DNA of 64,000 bases, from assembly GCA_036426205.1 (NCBI GenBank), contig CM071569.1:931353-995352 (forward strand). The letters are read 5' to 3'. Position 1 is the stretch's first letter. The number at the start of each line of letters is the position of its first letter. The translations under genes and the position numbers were made by a program. The notes under the pieces are model-generated. The model saw nothing but the letters and a program-made list of their open reading frames with translations. It made no database searches and had not been told where the DNA came from. Below are positions 1 through 11,277 of the stretch, piece after piece. This DNA comes from Ascaphus truei (lineage: Eukaryota > Chordata > Amphibia > Anura > Ascaphidae).

Positions 1-466
1 CCGACCCCCACAGATGGAGATCCATGCTGTCTTCTAGGCAGGAATTCGTGTTGTGTTATAAGGAGAATTACAGGTGGCAACCAACAAGCAAAGCCATTGG
101 CTTCCAGCACGCCTTGCTTTTCCCACCTGTTTATGCCGGAATAATCCCTGATTTATTGTTTAATCTACAGTAACATCTTAGACAGCTGCATGGAAGGTAA
201 AGGCAGTAACAGTGCATTTATTCTCAGTATTCAGAATATAGGGGTAACAATTCTACACGGGAGGGGGGTGCTGACATATTGGAGTTAATAAACATCTAAT
301 AAAGGAATGGAGGGCTGTGTTATATACTGTTTTATGTGGAACAAGCACATTTGAAATATGGTTTAATATTTAAATATTAAACAAAGAATAAAACAAAAAT
401 ATTCAAGTATTTCTGTGCACAGCAACTGTGTTAAGATTGCCTTGGCTGCAAAATGATGATATAGAC
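1..466. other. AT-rich intergenic, nothing recognised
   Basis: No coding exon, repeat or RNA gene recognised in this stretch downstream of LSR. Confidence 0.4.
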
Positions 467-712
467 CAGGGGAGGCCAACTCCAGTCCTCAAGGGCTACC
501 AACAGGTCAGGTTTTCATGATATCCGAGCTTCAGCACAAGTGGCTCAATCAGCAAAGACTAAGCCACTGATTGAGCCACCTGTGCTGAAGCAGCGACTGA
601 GCCACCTTGTGCTGAAGCAGGGACTGATGGAGCCACCTGTGCTGAAGCAGGAATATCCTGAAAACCTGCCCTATTGGTGGCCCTTGAGGGCTGTGGAGTT
701 GGCCGCCCCCTG
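467..712. mobile_element. Palindromic hAT-like MITE, family A
   Basis: The ends are inverted copies starting CAGGGG(A/C)GGCCAACTCCA, and the inner part repeats the phrase 'gagccacctgtgctgaagcag' (here cut into imperfect units), alternating with its reverse complement. The CAGGGG terminus fits hAT-type non-autonomous elements (family knowledge). Flanking 8-mers match at 5 of 8 positions, a possible decayed target duplication. Other copies are at 2606, 5450, 10420 and 57221. Confidence 0.75.
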
Positions 713-1645
713 CCACAGACATTACATTCGGTCACGTTGATAGCCATACGCGTACTCCGCATTCGTTTGTGTCCCGGCATGTTTACGAGTTGGCTCCCAC
801 CGCGCTAACGCGCTTATAATAGAATAATTGTAATAATTTATGTGAATGGAATATGATTGAGGTTTACAAGGCTTTGTCACAAGGAATTACAGGAAACAAA
901 CTAGGAGCTCAGGCCAACTGAAAGAAAATCTGTTCTGTTTTACAGCCATGTATTTGCTGTTTATGTGACAATGCCGAACGTCAACAGCAATTGTGTCACA
1001 TTAGCCTCCCGGGGGAATGGAATGCCCAATACATTCCTCCGACACATCCTTTTGTTCTTCGGTTTTCCGACGACAATGGTTGCTACGGCAACGCAGCGTT
1101 GCTTACACGAGAAAGCCATTGTTGTGGGATGCTTCACCCACTTGGGTAGGATGTACCTCATTACTAGCCTAGCCCAGTATTAATTACCCCGGCTGTCATA
1201 ACATTTGAACCCAGGTCTTGTTTTCTAATCGAAGGGCATTTGTGTTGACAAGAATCGTGCATGTCGATGGGAAGAGGGGTTGGGGGGGAAATTGCCACTG
1301 GGAAAAAACTCATAATGACGTTTGCCTTTTATCAAGTGTAATTCTACCTGATATATATCAAGTCCTTTTAGTAGTTCTCTTCATACAACGCTGGAGTTCC
1401 TCTGCGTTGCTGATCCTATCTCCAGCAGCCGAGCGAAGATTCGCGTCATCACGTCATGGAAACGTGTGACGTCGCTGCGAGCTTCGGGAGCGGGGAGAAC
1501 CAGGAAGGAACTCCAGCGTGGAGGCCAATTTCAAACTCCGTTTGCAGACTCCGGTGAGAGCGGTGACTGGAACAGCAGAAGAGGGGGTGATTCCAGGGGT
1601 CCCCCAACCAGGCTTAATGGGTTGGAAGGCACAGAAAGGATGGAG
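713..1645. other. Intergenic, nothing firm
   Basis: No supported gene. A CpG-rich patch around 1420-1510 with CATCACGTCATGG and GTGTGACGTCG resembles the GC-rich cores of repeats elsewhere in the window. It is probably repeat-derived. Confidence 0.35.
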
Positions 1646-1790
1646 GAGCAGTCTATCATATACATATAGTGTGTATATTAACGAGCAGTCTATCATATAC
1701 ATATAGTGTGTATATTAACGAGCAGTTTATCATATACATATAGTGTGTATATTAACGAGCAGTTTATTATATACATATAGTATGTGAATG
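1646..1790. repeat. 37-bp tandem repeat, about 3.9 copies
   Basis: Units start GAGCAGT(C/T)TAT at 1646, 1683, 1720 and 1757 and contain ATATACATATAGTGTGTATA. Copies differ by single bases only, so the array is young. Confidence 0.9.
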
Positions 1791-2605
1791 GCATCCCAGA
1801 TGTCTGTTTATTTGTTTTGATTACATTTTAGTTTCCTAGTAGATCTGTGCTATGTTATAGGTTTTCTGAGATTGCTACATTGACCAGCAGAGCTGTTCTT
1901 GTCACTAAGATTGTACCTTTTGTTGTGAGTCATATCCAAAGAGCAGTTACCCACGGTGTGTTACTATATCCTGGGTGTATTCTGAAAGGGTGACGTTTTC
2001 GTCCGTCACCCACTTTTAAAGCGTCTCCCCACAGGAGCACCAATTATTCAGTGGTTCATTTTCCATTGAACATCTTGATCTATCGGTGATACAACATTGG
2101 GGATTCCCTTTTGGGTCTGACTGCCTTTACACCGAGGTGATACTGTCCTTTTGCTCTATATGTTATTATTATACATTGTGTTTTTTCTATTTTTCTTCTA
2201 TATATTGCACAGGTGCAGATCAGCTCCAAGGAGGACTATTTTTTCCCACAAGGACCACTGCTGTAGGATTTGGATGATCCCAGAGACCTCTCGGCTGCAG
2301 GACTTCGAGGATTAGTTGGTCACTCGGCACTTATTAGCACATATATGATTTATTACATTTGATTGTATATGTTATTGCGCTATTTGTTACATCTAATTTA
2401 TATTTTGTATGCACTAATTTGGGGGGTATAGCGCTAAAGTTGTGTATTTCTCCATCTCTTTTGTAATACAAACTGGGTTTAACCCACTTACCAATGGCCC
2501 CATTGTGAGTAACGGTCAGCGCAGCTTGGGAATTGCGGCAACGTGAGCCCATAATGAAAACAACAATAGTTATTGTGCTCTTCAGAGTTTGACTTTCAGA
2601 CATAC
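1791..2605. other. AT-rich intergenic, nothing recognised
   Basis: No coding or RNA feature recognised. The stretch resembles interspersed-repeat 3' tails in composition but I cannot assign a family. Confidence 0.35.
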
Positions 2606-2702
2606 ATGTGAAAAGCCTGAGCCACCTGTGCTGAAGCAGAGATATTCTGAAAACCTGACCTGTTGGGAGCTCTTGAGGACTGGCGTTGGCTACCCCTGAT
2701 CT
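2606..2702. mobile_element. Family A MITE, one end only
   Basis: Contains GAGCCACCTGTGCTGAAGCA, then ATATTCTGAAAACCTGACC and a degraded end (TTGGCTACCCCTG). This is the right half of the element seen complete at 467-712. Confidence 0.65.
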
Positions 2703-2936
2703 ACATAATAGGCTGTGCTATTATATCTTATTGTAGTATATACCCTACATAATGTCCGCAGCTATTGTGAATGAAACACCTGGAACATATTCAATATAAG
2801 GCTGATTTCTTGTTCCTCCTGCATAGCCATGCTTTGTTCTCATTACTTTGCCGGCTGTCATTGCACCTATTTGTCCGGAGGCTTTTTATGATGTTTCTTT
2901 TTTAGGAAGTTTTTTTTCAGGCAAAACTCAGCACCG

Positions 2937-3145
2937 TGCGCGGCGAGCAGCACGAGCGCACACGGGGGTCGCAGCACGAGCGCACACGGGGGTCGCAGCA
3001 CGAGCGCACAGGCGGGCAGCGGACAGATCTACGCTACTCAAGAAATCTAAAGACTCCATTAAGACGCATGTGGGTTATGGTAAACCTGGGAATGGACCGA
3101 CTCCATTAAGACGCATGTGGGTTATGGTAAACCTGGGAATGGACC
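2937..3145. repeat. Two short tandem repeats
   Basis: A CpG-rich unit of about 24 bp (GCAGCACGAGCGCACACGGG) occurs about three times near 2945-3012. A perfect 47-bp direct duplication starting GACTCCATTAAGACGCATGT follows at 3052-3098 and 3099-3145. Confidence 0.85.
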
Positions 3146-3181
3146 AAATAACATCGATGGGAACCCAAGGTTTATTACCAC

Positions 3182-3390
3182 TTTCAATCAGGCGGTGGAT
3201 AGAGAGGGTGCTAGTCGGGTACTGAGGGGACTCCTCTTCCGAAATGTTACTTTTATGTCTAAAGCACTTATTCCCATGATCTGTTATTTATATTATCTGT
3301 TATTTATTTGATTACCACATGTATTACTACTGTGAAGCGCTATGTACATTAATGGCGCTATATAAATAAAGACATACAATACAATAAAAA
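3182..3390 (+). mobile_element. L2-type LINE 3' tail fragment
   Basis: Matches the 3' end of the longer L2-type copy at 24308-25540: GTGAAGCGCTATGTACATTA, then ATGGCGCTATATAAATAAAG and a (ACAAT)n tail. An internal deletion joins coding-side sequence (GTGCTAGTCGGGTACTGAGG, in the opposite sense) to the tail. The (ACAAT)n tract resumes at 4781. Confidence 0.7.
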
Positions 3391-3622
3391 ACAGAAAAAA
3401 TACTGTGCGCTACTATCTAACTAACTACTAGGATTTATAATATATGGATATACACAGTGCAGTGACTAAACCATAAAAATATGTGATAAAAGATTATACC
3501 ACAGCTCACACAGTGAGATATGTAAAAAATAAATAAATTATATCACATAACCGTGTTGAGGATACGGGCGTCTGCTGCTATAAACACAGGGGGTGGCTCA
3601 GCACCCCACACACACTAAGAAA

Positions 3623-4096
3623 ATGGAAACAAAAGAAAACAGTGCACAACGCCAAATGGTGAAGCAAGTTCAACAATATAATTCAAATTAAAGGGGTAAT
3701 ATATCTGCGTACATAATAAAGGTTGGTAAAGTGCATTTAGTGTGTATCACACTGTTTACCACTCAGCAGCTGTTGTCAGGAGAGTCAGGTGCTTGCTGCT
3801 CTCAGCTAGTGCCACTCCATTGGTTCTGGGGCAGGGCGTCAGTCTTTTGCTCCCAAGGGGGTTTCCCTTCAAGCAGCCAGGTTCAGCTGAAGATATTGGT
3901 GCTCAGTGAGATCACTCCGGCTTCCAGGCCGTCTGGAGCAGCTACTATACCTCAGCAGGTGGATCCTCTGCACGGAGGTTAGACCGCAGCTTGCAGGGGC
4001 ACACTCGGCGTGCCACGATGCTGCTCCGTCGCGGGACGCTGCGTGATGACGTCACTGTCTCCACAGCAGTGATGGAATCGGCAGGGAGGTGATACA
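3623..4096. repeat. Left arm of 474-bp inverted repeat
   Basis: Reverse complement of 4307-4780 with few mismatches. The outer end is ATGGAAACAAAAGAAAACAG and the inner end GCAGGGAGGTGATACA. Both arms have the same open frame of 83 codons read outside-in, differing at a handful of residues; it is a repeat by-product, not a gene. Confidence 0.92.
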
Positions 4097-4154
4097 ACCA
4101 ATAAGGTATCTTTGTGAGGTATATAAGACCTCTGGGTAATGGCCTAATTATTCC

Positions 4155-4186
4155 CTGAAGAAGTAGTTAATTCTATGAAACGCGTT
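4155..4186 (+). ncRNA. Degenerate hammerhead-ribozyme-like core
   Basis: CTGAAGA, a weak stem AGTAG…CTAT, then GAAA and CGCGTTGG. The order CUGANGA, stem II, GAAA, stem III is that of hammerhead ribozymes, which are known in Penelope-like pseudo-LTRs. The core has AAG where UGA is expected, so activity is doubtful. Confidence 0.3.
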
Positions 4187-4306
4187 GGATGTCATTTTCT
4201 ATTGCCTTATATCTGCTTATATTGGCTATTGCCTACTTATTGGCTTTGCCCTGATTTTACCAATCCTGTGTGCCGTTTTGGGCCTTTTTGAGAGACTCTG
4301 AGAGAC

Positions 4307-4780
4307 TGTATCACCTCCCTGCCGATTCCACCACTGCTGTGGAGACAGTGACGTCATCACACAGCGTCCCGCGACAGAGCGGCATCGTGGCACGCCGAGT
4401 GTGCCCCTGCAAGCTACGGTCTAACCTCCGTGCAGAGGATCCACCTGCTGAGCTACACGAGCTGCTCCAGACGGCCTGGAAGCCGGAGTGATCTCACTGA
4501 GCACCAATACCTTCAGCTGAACCTGGCTGCTTGAAGGGAAACCCCCTTGGGAGCAAAAGACTGACGCCCTGCCCCAGAACCAACGGAGTGGCACTAGCTG
4601 AGAGAAGCAAGCACCTGACTCTCCTGACAACAGCTGCTGAGTGGTAAACAGTGTGATACGCACTAAATGCACTTTACCAACCTTTATTATGTACGCAGAT
4701 ATATTACCCCTTTAATTTGAATTATATTGTTGAACTTGCTTCACCATTTGGCGTTGTGCGCTGTTTTCTTTTGTTTCCAT
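4307..4780. repeat. Right arm of 474-bp inverted repeat
   Basis: Partner of 3623-4096. The arms enclose a 210-bp loop, so single-stranded DNA or RNA could form a long hairpin. Confidence 0.92.
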
Positions 4781-4796
4781 ACAATACAATACAATG

Positions 4797-5449
4797 TGTT
4801 ATTACCTCTCTGGACATGTATGTGTCTACTGTAGTATTGCCTCTCTGGACAGAGTGACCTGACCGGCTTGGGGGGCCGCAGGATTTCCCCAAGCAGGGCT
4901 ATTGCTAGGAGGATGGGTAGCTTCCTCCATCCTGATTGGTTGCTACTGGGTAATGCAGCCACTCAGAAGGAGGTGTCAGGAGCCTCAGGGTGGGGCCAAG
5001 GAGAGGAGGAAACAGCATGGAGCGAAGAGGTGTATGTATGTGGGCGTCTCGAGCGCACGCACGCGCGTGTGTGTGTGTCTCGACTGTGTTGCACCTTTCA
5101 CGATTGTAACTGCCCCCCAGATAAAAAGCCCATTACCTTAGCGGTTAGCTGCTAAAGTAATGAAGCTGCTTACATTGTAATTTTATTCAGAGTGTGCGTG
5201 AGCAGGGGGTCTCCTGAGCTGAACTAAGTTGATACATTTGCTTTCTAATTTCTCTGATTATTTGTATGTCCTGATATAAAAGTCAGATGCTGACGAGAAT
5301 ATAAATTCATGGTCCGAGCTGGGAAATAGAGAGCACGCTTGTTCGCGCCCCCACAAAATAATTTTGCGCCCCCCTGATTTAGGATATGATCAATGACCAG
5401 AAACACTGTAGCTTCAAAAATGTCATATACTATGTCTATTTATATCTTA
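4797..5449. other. Intergenic, short (TG)n only
   Basis: Contains a GCACGCACGCGCG/(TG)n tract near 5052-5080 and no recognised gene or named repeat. Confidence 0.4.
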
Positions 5450-5652
5450 ATGCAGGGGTTCAAAACGCCAGTCCACAAGACCCTTTCTCCCACCCCCCCC
5501 CACAGGCCAGGTTTCAAGGATAACCCTGCTTCAGCACAGGTAGTGCAGTCTTTGACTGAGCCACTGATTGAGCCATCTGTGCTGAAGCTGGGATATTCTC
5601 AAAACCTTCTCTGTTTGGGGGTCTTGAGAACTGGAGTTGTGAACCGCTGTCT
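5450..5652. mobile_element. Family A palindromic MITE
   Basis: Ends GCAGGGGTTCAAAACGCCAG and CTGGAGTTGTGAACCGC are inverted, and the middle repeats CTTCAGCACAGGTAG and CATCTGTGCTGAAGC. This is a diverged copy of 467-712. Confidence 0.65.
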
Positions 5653-6791
5653 TAATGTGTTTCTCTATAATATTACCCCCCCCCCCCCATAACCGGAAAC
5701 CCCACCATTTGCATTAGCAAGAAATTGGTCCAGATGGGGCAATAGGAAGAGTCCGTGGACGAGTCGAGCTTAATGCCAGCCCTCACAAATCCTCATTCTA
5801 TCAACCATTTCCCTGCTGGGATTTAAAAATGGCTGCTGCCATTGGGATTTAAAAATGGCTGCTGCCATTGGCATTTTATTAGGAGACAGGTTTTCATGGC
5901 AATCCCTAATACCAGTGAAATAAATAAACAGGCGAAAACATAGTAAAGCAATTAGCAAAACGAAAAGGGAACGGGTGAGCAAGCCAAATACTATTGGGGT
6001 ACTTTACAACTGTCATCTCATTGCAGTGTCATTCGTTTGGTCTGATGTTTAAGAAATTGGCATCTAAATCTAAAGAAGTTTATTACATGGAATGCAGACC
6101 CGAAATGAAATACTATTTTGCAAATTCATTTAGCACCTTTTTGTGCTTTATTAGCACTTCTTGCGCTAGTTGGTTATGTTTTATAGTATAAATAATAAAT
6201 AGGCTATGTATTCAGTTTATGTAATTTGGTGTTCACCATTTTTTATTGGGACGGCGTATAATAAATCCATTAGCGCATCACTCCATGCACGCGAGCCCGT
6301 GACCTGCGTGCGGGACAAGGGTTAATAAGCAGCTATCCAGCTGACACACTTTTCACCTCCTGCACAGGTCCTTCAAATTACAGTAACGATATCTCCCCCT
6401 CACCCTGTCCCATTATACCACCTGTTACGGGCAGCACACGCATGAAATGGTTTCTGTGCTTCTGCTCCTTTAGTACGGAAACAATTCATGCTAAACTTTT
6501 GAATGAGAAATGATTTATGCTGTAAAGAAAGGCTTCTGCTGTTACAGCCTACAGGTTTCTTTCAAGCAATTTATTCCGTTCCCTTTCAAATGTTTTTATT
6601 TTATTTATTTTTCATTAATCCAATGTTCTCTGGTAAACGACACGTAAATAACCCAGGCGATCATACCTCTTTCATTTCAGGTGACCGGGGGATATTGATA
6701 TCTAAATCTAGTTTTCCTGCAATAAGACACATTTTCTTGCAGCTATTTACCACCAGTGCCTGACTAAACAGCCTTAGTTCATACATTACAG
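5653..6791. other. AT-rich intergenic with a short duplication
   Basis: A 27-bp unit GGGATTTAAAAATGGCTGCT(GCCATT) is duplicated around 5819-5872. A poly-C run lies at 5677-5690. No gene seen. Confidence 0.5.
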
Positions 6792-7088
6792 CAGGGGTGC
6801 GCCAACTGGGGGCGTGAGATTTTTTTTTAGGGGTCGCAGTGTTTGCGGAGGTCCCGCACTCTTCTCCCAAGGCATTTAAATTAAATGCTGGGGGACTGCG
6901 CGAGGATTCTCTGCAACTTAACTTACCGTGTCTTGGCAACACCGCGTCAAATGACGCTGTGATGTCACATGACCCCGTGGCGTCATTTGATGCTTCAGAA
7001 CAGGTAACGGGGACGGGGGGTGAGCCGGCAGGGGGCGCAAGGCAAAATGTTTGCTGCTCCCCCCTTAAAAAAATCACACGCACCCCTA
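6792..7088. mobile_element. hAT-like GC-rich MITE, family B
   Basis: Ends CAGGGGTGCGCCAACTGGGG and …CACGCACCCCTAG are inverted. The interior has GCATTTAAATTAAATGC and a palindromic CpG core with GTCATTTGACGC-like phrases and GTGATGTCACATGACC. Related copies are at 8652, 22005, 43966, 46320 and 60540. Confidence 0.7.
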
Positions 7089-7359
7089 GGTTTAAGGAAC
7101 TTCAAAATGGGAATTCACACTTATGTGGCTCCTAGGTCTCTGATATCTGTGGGAAACAGGATAAGGGCAAGGAAAACACGCACAATATTGACACTATAAG
7201 GACTTTATTGTAGATCTGCTGACGCGGACGGCCGGGACATTTTTGGCTAAAAAAATCTATTGAAGTTTATGGGGATTTTTGGCTACAAACGGCCAATTTG
7301 GAATAATATAGAATTCCATTTACTAAAAGGAAGGTTCCAAGCAGGACAGGTATAAGTGT

Positions 7360-7425
7360 ATAAGTATAGGTATTTTAAGACCCACCTTAAGGCACACTTG
7401 CTTAAAGAAGCATATGAGTAGCATC
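7360..7425 (+). mobile_element. L2-type LINE 3' fragment, left part
   Basis: TTTTAAGACCCACCTTAAGG and CTTGCTTAAAGAAGCATATG match the end of the L2 reading frame (KTHLLKEAYE). The element resumes at 8286. Confidence 0.6.
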
Positions 7426-8285
7426 GTAGATATTAGTTGTTAAATGTTTTTAAATTCGCTTTTTCTATAGATTTACGTCAGTATAACAGAATTCAGCATT
7501 CTTGTCGTTTGCACACAAAAACAAAACGTTTATTTTGAAAATAATTACTTGCATACAAAAATAGTAAGAATGACGATGGTGATGTTTCAAATAGATTGAT
7601 ATTCTTAAGAATAGTTGCACATAGTAACCTTCTTTCTGTTAATATTCTCTCCAGGTATTAACATGTCTTTTCTCCTCTTCATGGTATTATCACTCTTCGG
7701 CCTGGTGGTCTCCTTTGGCCTTCCTTCCTCTGGCCTTCCTTCCTAAAGCTTACTAAGCTCACTGTTGTATTTATCCAGAAGACCCACCCAGTCAGCCATT
7801 TTAACCTTTAAAATGTTATATCCCAACATGGTATTCACCTACATTACTGATGTCATATGAACTACCCCTGAACACATAAGTCGTTTCAAACTTATGAATG
7901 GAAAAGACTTATGGCAGCATTTTTCCCAGTTAGGACTTACAGCTGTCCAACAACTTTAGACCACGAATGGACCTTTTGGGTCAATTCTGTCTGTCAGAAT
8001 AGATCTGACCTTTTACTTAGAATACTTCACATGTAACAAAATCTACAGAAATATTGGAACAACTGTATTGTATCCTCTATGTAATTCTCCAATACATATG
8101 GAAATGTATTCTCCAATGTTCAATAAATTGAACCTACAATCAGATAATATATATATATATATCAGACAAATATGTAGATATGAAGGAAAGTCCAGACTAT
8201 TATACTGTATACTTTAACATTCTGCCTTTGATAACAGATTCATTCATTACAATATAATTATTGCTAAATTGGATTTCTTACATTA
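7426..8285. mobile_element. Unclassified insertion inside L2 fragment
   Basis: About 860 bp of AT-rich sequence separates two pieces of L2 tail that are contiguous (about 20 bp apart) in the copy at 24308-25540. It must be an insertion or composite. It contains an (AT)n run at 8147-8161 and no recognised domain. Confidence 0.45.
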
Positions 8286-8563
8286 GTAGACACATGATAC
8301 AACATAAAGCTTGGCCCCCTGCAGAAGCACTTGCCAAAACGCCCTCCTACTGTTTCTGTACGTTCCTCATACATACCAATTAGATTATAAGCTCCTCGGG
8401 GCAGGGACTCTTCCTAAATGTTACGTTTGTCTGAAGCACTTATCCCCATGATCTGTTATTTATATTATCTGTTATTTATTTGATTACTACGTGTATTACT
8501 ACTGTGAAGCGCTATGTACATTAATGGCGCTATACAAATAAAGACATACAATACAATACAGTA
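8286..8563 (+). mobile_element. L2-type LINE 3' tail, right part
   Basis: Starts ACACATGATACAACATAAAG and ends AATAAAGACATACAATACAA, colinear with the copy at 24308-25540. Confidence 0.75.
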
Positions 8564-8651
8564 TAGCTGCAAGTAGTCCATGATCTGGGACATCCTGTTA
8601 CTTTGTTATGGTGACACGGAGTAGCAAACACTGTTACACATAGTCAAGACC

Positions 8652-8946
8652 ACGGGAGCGCAAGCGGGGGGCGCAAGATGTTTTTTTTGGGGGGGTGGGG
8701 GGCGTGGGCGGTTGCAGAGGTTCCGCGCTCTTCCCCCTAGGCATTTAAATTAAATGCCGGGGGACCGCACGAGGCGTCTGCAACTTCAATTACCGTGATT
8801 CAGTCGGCTTTGGCGACGCATCGCTGTGGCAAGGCGGTATCACGTGTTGTGACGTCACATGATGCTGCAGAGCAGGTAAGGGGAGCGCGAGCAGGGGTAG
8901 AGAGCTGGCAGGGGGGCGCAAGGCAAGAAGTTTGCGCACCCCTTGT
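8652..8946. mobile_element. Family B GC-rich MITE
   Basis: G-rich left end (GGGAGCGCAAGCGGGGGGCG), GCATTTAAATTAAATGCCGG inside, and right end AAGTTTGCGCACCCCTTG. Same family as 6792-7088. Confidence 0.65.
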
Positions 8947-9169
8947 CTAGATTAGAAACTGTCTCTGATTCACTATCCTGTGCAGATGTCCTGTACTTGT
9001 GAGGAAAGCTTGAAATGTGAATGGGACTAGACGGTGTGCTGAATAGGCCTTTGCAAGATGTATCTCACTAAACTAGCCAAGTACTGTCCGCCTTAGAAAT
9101 AAATAGATATGTGTTGTTTATATGTTGCATTTATTTCTCATAGTAATCATAAATTCTTAGAGCTGCCTC

Positions 9170-9600
9170 CCCTAAGGAGATGATGTGAGCTGAAGGTCCC
9201 TGTAAGGTGCCGGCTACCAAGAGGTTAATCCCTGCCTGGAGGAGGCAGTATTGACCCGCGCAGCTGAGTTAGTAGAGGGTTAAAAAGCGGGGCGCGTACA
9301 GCCCAGAAGGGTGTGCCCTGGACTGCAGAGGGACACCCGAGTAGGACGTATGTTATGCTCTGTACATATGAACTTTTACTTTCCGATGCTATGAAAAAGC
9401 TGCACTTTGCGTTGCTGAACTTTGGCTGAATAAAAGCCTCTGTTTCCCTGTCCCGACGCAAGTCTCCTGCCGTTACCTCTGCGTGCATCACCGACCAGTC
9501 CCTTTTTGAAAGAGCGTTGGGTCTTAAACGAGATACTTTCCGGCACCAGAAAGGTGTCATTGCTGCTGTACTTGGTTATTAGAGTAATGGAGAAATCTGT
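9170..9600 (+). mobile_element. Possible solo LTR
   Basis: CpG-rich segment with GGGGCGCGTACAGCCC and an AATAAA at about 9430 followed by GCCTCTGTTTCCCTG, an arrangement typical of an LTR R/U5 region. No second copy, TG…CA border or target duplication is confirmed, so this is weak. Confidence 0.25.
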
Positions 9601-9917
9601 ATGCCTTGTGTTATCTGCCCAGTGTTATCAATATTAGCAAACGCATTGTTATTTAATATTGTTTGCCTGCGATTACGCGTAACCGCAGTATTTGCATGTG
9701 ATTGGTTTATTTACCTTTTTATCTGATGTAGACATAGAAACTGGCAGCCAATAAGGTCCATGTTCCTTTAGTATATGTAGTTTGCTCGCTTTCCCTGTGA
9801 AACTTTAGACCTTACACCCGCTTTTAACAAATTCATTGAATTTTAATGACAGCATTTTAGAATTATTTGCCTTCCTCTTACCCCTTTTTTAATTAAAACA
9901 TTTGTTTTTAAACAAAG
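9601..9917. other. AT-rich, nothing recognised
   Basis: No feature recognised. Confidence 0.35.
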
Positions 9918-10228
9918 GATTGAAGCACAGGGTCTCAGGAGCTGACCCCCATTCATTTCAGCTCCGGGGAGCTCCTGCTACCAAAGTTACTTTCAAAGGG
10001 GAGGGGGGCTGGTATCTCGGCAGAGTTTAAAGCCCCCGACATCACGGCTTCCTATTGGCCGGCAGGGGGGCGGGGGCTTTGAAACGCCGCTATTACGTGA
10101 TCTCCGCTAGCCGTGCAGAGCGGCTGCCGGCTCGCCCTCTGGAGGGGAAGTATCTCTGAAAGCTTGGGGTCCCCACGGCTGAAATTAAAGGAGTTCAGCT
10201 CCGGAGACCCGATCCTATGTTTACAGAA
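9918..10228. mobile_element. Palindromic MITE, family E
   Basis: Left end GATTGAAGCACAGGGTCTCA…GAGCTGACCCC and right end TGAAATTAAAGGAGTTCAGC…GGAGACCCGATCC are inverted around a GC core with TTCCTATTGGCCGGC. A second copy is at 50697-51033 and a half copy at 60468. Confidence 0.6.
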
Positions 10229-10419
10229 GAACAAAGGATCGCTAGCTTGGATTACCGCATGAAAAGACTCGGTTGCAGGACGAGTGCCGGACGCGCTTGT
10301 GATCTGCTGTACGACACAATTACTGTGTAGTTGCCGGATTATCATATAAAGAGGAAGCAGTGCGTGGTTTCCATCTCTGCTTCACCTGCCCACTTTCCGT
10401 AGCAGATTTGATTCCTCTA

Positions 10420-10656
10420 GACCAGTGTCCCCAGCGCCAGTCCTCAGGAGCTCCCAACAGGTCCGGATTTCAGCACAGGTGGCTCAGTCATTGACTGGCC
10501 AACTCCAATCGTCAAGGGCCACCAACAGGTCAGGTTTCAAGGACATCCCAGCTTCAGCACAGGTGGCTCAGTCTTTTTGACTGAGCCACTGATTGACCCA
10601 CCTGTGCTGAAGCAGGGATGTCCTTAAAACCTGACCTGTTGGCCACCCCTGCCGTA
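10420..10656. mobile_element. Two family A MITE pieces, nested
   Basis: A partial end (CAGTGTCCCCAGCGCCAGTC) is followed by a fuller palindromic copy from GACTGGCCAACTCCAATCG to CTGTTGGCCACCCCTGC. The inner unit CCACCTGTGCTGAAGCAGGG is present. Confidence 0.65.
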
Positions 10657-10829
10657 GGGGAAAATGTAGCACAGGTCAAAATGCCACAAAGTGCAGATTG
10701 TGATTGGACAAAATTATAAATGACTTTGGCATTAGTCTGGCTCTATTTCCGTCTCTCTTCTCTCCCCCTCCTCCCCCGATGGTGGCTCTGTGTCAGTGTG
10801 TGTGTGTCTGTTACACACTGTGACGTGCA

Positions 10830-10999
10830 CACACTCGCATACTGCCGCGCGCACACTCGCATACTGCCGCGCACACACTCGCATACTGCCGCGCGCACAC
10901 TCGCATACTGCCGCGCACACACTCGCATACTGCCGCGCGCACACTCGCATACTGCCGCGCGCACACTCGCATACTGCCGCGCGCACACTCGCATACTGC
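10830..10999. repeat. 22-bp minisatellite, about 8 copies
   Basis: Unit CACACTCGCATACTGCCGCG(CG), phase 10830, 10852 and so on, nearly perfect. It is fused directly to the following array, and reading frames across both are repeat artefacts. Confidence 0.92.
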
Positions 11000-11277
11000 C
11001 CCCCAATACATATAAAAAGACCCCCACTCCCCCAATACATATAAAAGACCCCCACTCTCCCAATACATATAAAAGAACCCCACCCCCCAATACATATAAA
11101 AGACCCGACTCCCCACCAATATATATAAAAAGACCCCCACTCCCCCCCAATACATATAAAAATACCTCCACTACCCCAATATATATAAAAAGCCCTCCAC
11201 TCCCCCAATACATATAAAAAGACCCCCACTCCTCCAATACATATAAAAAGACCCCACTCCCCCCAATACATATTAAA
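11000..11277. repeat. 27-31-bp minisatellite, about 9 copies
   Basis: Unit CCCCAATACATATAAAAAGA followed by CCCCCACTC, with length variation in the C and A runs. Confidence 0.9.

Larger units (their letters stand above)
3391..4780. mobile_element. 1.4 kb foldback insertion, possibly Penelope-related
   Basis: This segment interrupts the (ACAAT)n tail of an L2 fragment: ACAATACAATA precedes it and ACAATACAATACAAT follows at 4781. It has 232 bp of AT-rich sequence, then two long inverted arms with a 210-bp centre. The centre holds CCTGAAGAAG…GAAACGCGTTGG, a motif typical of amphibian Penelope-like pseudo-LTRs. Class is inferred; no coding sequence is left. Confidence 0.6.

Noticed and set aside
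3731..4672. Two similar 83-codon frames on opposite strands
   Set aside because: They are the two arms of one inverted repeat; not a gene family.
7663..7746. Short frame MSFLLFMVLSLFGLVVSFGL… after an AG, like a signal peptide
   Set aside because: 27 codons inside an unclassified insertion, no downstream partner exon; hydrophobicity alone is weak.
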